From JBOGED01 sp050743625 (GTDB taxonomy: Bacteria > Actinomycetota > Nitriliruptoria > Euzebyales > Egibacteraceae), in NCBI GenBank assembly GCA_050743625.1, contig JBOGED010000613.1:1-14240 (forward strand): a stretch of DNA of 14,240 bases, written 5' to 3'. A program made the position numbers and the translations under genes. The notes beneath the pieces were generated by a model that did no database searches, was not told the origin of the DNA, and saw only the letters and a list, made by a program, of their open reading frames with translations. Position 1 is the stretch's first letter, and each line of letters opens with the position of its first letter. Positions 13,414 to 14,240 of this stretch are shown one piece after another.

Positions 13414-14240
13414 CTACGGCGCTGGCTCACCCGCGCTTAGCACGTGCAGCTGTTCGACCTGCTCGATCTGAAGTACGGCCAGGATCCTGGCGACGCAGCC
13501 GGTGGCGCCGCGCAGAAGGAGCCGCCGTGGTGGGCGCAGCCTCCTCGCCGTACGCACGAGCAGCCCGACCGAGCCGGCGTCGAGGAAGTCGAGCCGGGAG
13601 AGATCGATGATCACGTCCCCGGTTTGGGCGGCGAGGACGTCACAGGCTTGACGGAACTGGTCGAGGGTGGCCAGGTCGGCCTCGCCAACGAGCTCGACCT
13701 GTCCCGGTGGCCCGGTGTCGATAATGGTCAGCTGCGGTGGCCGCGTGGCACGCCCGGATACGGTGGTCTCGGCGTGCCGCCGGCCGTGGGTGAGCGAGCT
13801 GGAGGGCGTTGCCTTCGTCGGGTCCGGTTCGCCGGCCAGGCGCACGTCACCGGTGACGATCTGTGTGGCGAGATCTTCGAGCCGCCGGTCCTGGCTTCTG
13901 GCATGGTGATGCGACATGGTCACCGCCTGTTCGATGGAAGCATCCAGCTGAGCCGCGAGCATGCCTTTGGCCTGCTCGATGATGATCCGGCGGTGCAGGG
14001 AGGCCCGCAACTGGGCGCCCAGCCGCTCGGCCGCGCCAACTGAGCGCACGATCTGGACGTGACCCGCACCGATCGCGCTGAGGCTGCGGGCCACGTCGAG
14101 GTGATGGTCGGCGAAGGTGTCCGCGACCGTTGAGGCGAGGCTGACGACGGCGGTGACCCGCCCGCCGCTGCGTACCGGCAGCGTGTGTACGGCGCGCCAC
14201 CCGAGCGGGGGCGCGGTCGGGGGCAGCGGCCAGCCTGGCA
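13414..14240 (-). CDS. GAF-ANTAR-STAS regulatory protein (5' end outside the window)
   Basis: The visible 274 residues are open to the window edge, so the N-terminus is missing. Residues 1-62 read as the end of a GAF sensor domain (LGWRAVHTLPVRSGGRVTAVVSLAS...FADHHLDVARSL). Residues about 75-130 are an ANTAR RNA-binding domain (RRIIIEQAKGMLAAQLDASIEQA...LEDLATQIV). After a linker, residues about 168-266 are a STAS domain of the anti-sigma-factor-antagonist type (VELVGEADLATLDQFRQAC, VIIDLSRLDFLDAGSVGLLV). The canonical D-S-S-G phosphorylation site is D-A-G-S here, so the usual regulatory serine is replaced. GAF-ANTAR proteins couple a small-molecule signal to antitermination, and STAS antagonists free sigma factors from anti-sigma kinases; one protein with both would be a soluble stress-signalling hub. 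A GTG at 14094 is internal to the GAF-ANTAR homology and is not the true start. Confidence 0.9.
   Translation of the reverse strand, partial: PGWPLPPTAPPLGWRAVHTLPVRSGGRVTAVVSLASTVADTFADHHLDVARSLSAIGAGHVQIVRSVGAAERLGAQLRASLHRRIIIEQAKGMLAAQLDASIEQAVTMSHHHARSQDRRLEDLATQIVTGDVRLAGEPDPTKATPSSSLTHGRRHAETTVSGRATRPPQLTIIDTGPPGQVELVGEADLATLDQFRQACDVLAAQTGDVIIDLSRLDFLDAGSVGLLVRTARRLRPPRRLLLRGATGCVARILAVLQIEQVEQLHVLSAGEPAP

Noticed and set aside
13847..14200. 117-codon frame in the ANTAR region with a start at 14200
   Set aside because: It is in a different frame from the GAF-ANTAR-STAS protein and is Arg/His-rich shadow sequence; the true gene stays open to the window edge.

Overview
The window is high-GC DNA with strong GC bias at third codon positions, frequent GTG and TTG starts, and tightly overlapping stop/start codons. 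Several families are typical of Actinomycetota: a DUF397 protein beside an HTH-DUF5753 regulator, a GAF-ANTAR-STAS protein, DUF2332, DUF2795 and an InhA-like enoyl-ACP reductase. I infer a chromosomal segment of an actinomycete and cannot name the genus. No rRNA, tRNA, CRISPR array, transposase or integrase was recognised.

Layout. (1) Positions 140-1884, minus strand: an M20 metallopeptidase (dipeptidase type) followed 2 nt later by a small helical protein of unknown function. (2) Positions 1885-2219: a gene-free stretch holding a long imperfect inverted repeat (1888-2053) and then a promoter overlapped by a near-perfect 22-bp palindrome (2141-2162). (3) Positions 2220-9242, plus strand: a lysine-free protein resembling a biotinyl/lipoyl domain; a 149-bp spacer with a perfect 30-bp palindrome and a decayed second copy; then a compact run of fabH, acpP, fabF, an accD6-type carboxyltransferase, an inhA-like fabI, a large PIMT-like methyltransferase and aat. 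(4) Position 9239 onward: a three-helix membrane protein on the minus strand whose stop overlaps that of aat, then msrA and a DUF2795 gene on the plus strand. (5) Positions 10603-12014: a DUF397 / HTH-DUF5753 pair behind a cluster of TGCAC repeats. (6) Positions 12143-14240, minus strand: a DUF2332 protein and the 3' part of a GAF-ANTAR-STAS regulator that runs off the window edge.

How the genes work together. The core is a type II fatty-acid synthesis locus. AccD makes malonyl-CoA, FabH primes, ACP carries, FabF elongates and the InhA-like FabI performs the last reduction. The order ACP-KAS-AccD resembles the mycobacterial fabD-acpM-kasA-kasB-accD6 operon, but fabD, fabG and the dehydratase are not here and must be elsewhere. 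The methyltransferase and Aat genes follow with 3-nt and 9-nt gaps, so they are probably co-transcribed although their chemistry (protein carboxyl methylation, N-end-rule tagging) is unrelated to lipid synthesis.

The most unusual items are the lysine-free biotinyl-like protein at the head of the locus, the paired palindromes before fabH, the extended PIMT-like enzyme, the long inverted repeat at the peptidase start, and the 12-bp-phased TGCAC array before the DUF397 gene.
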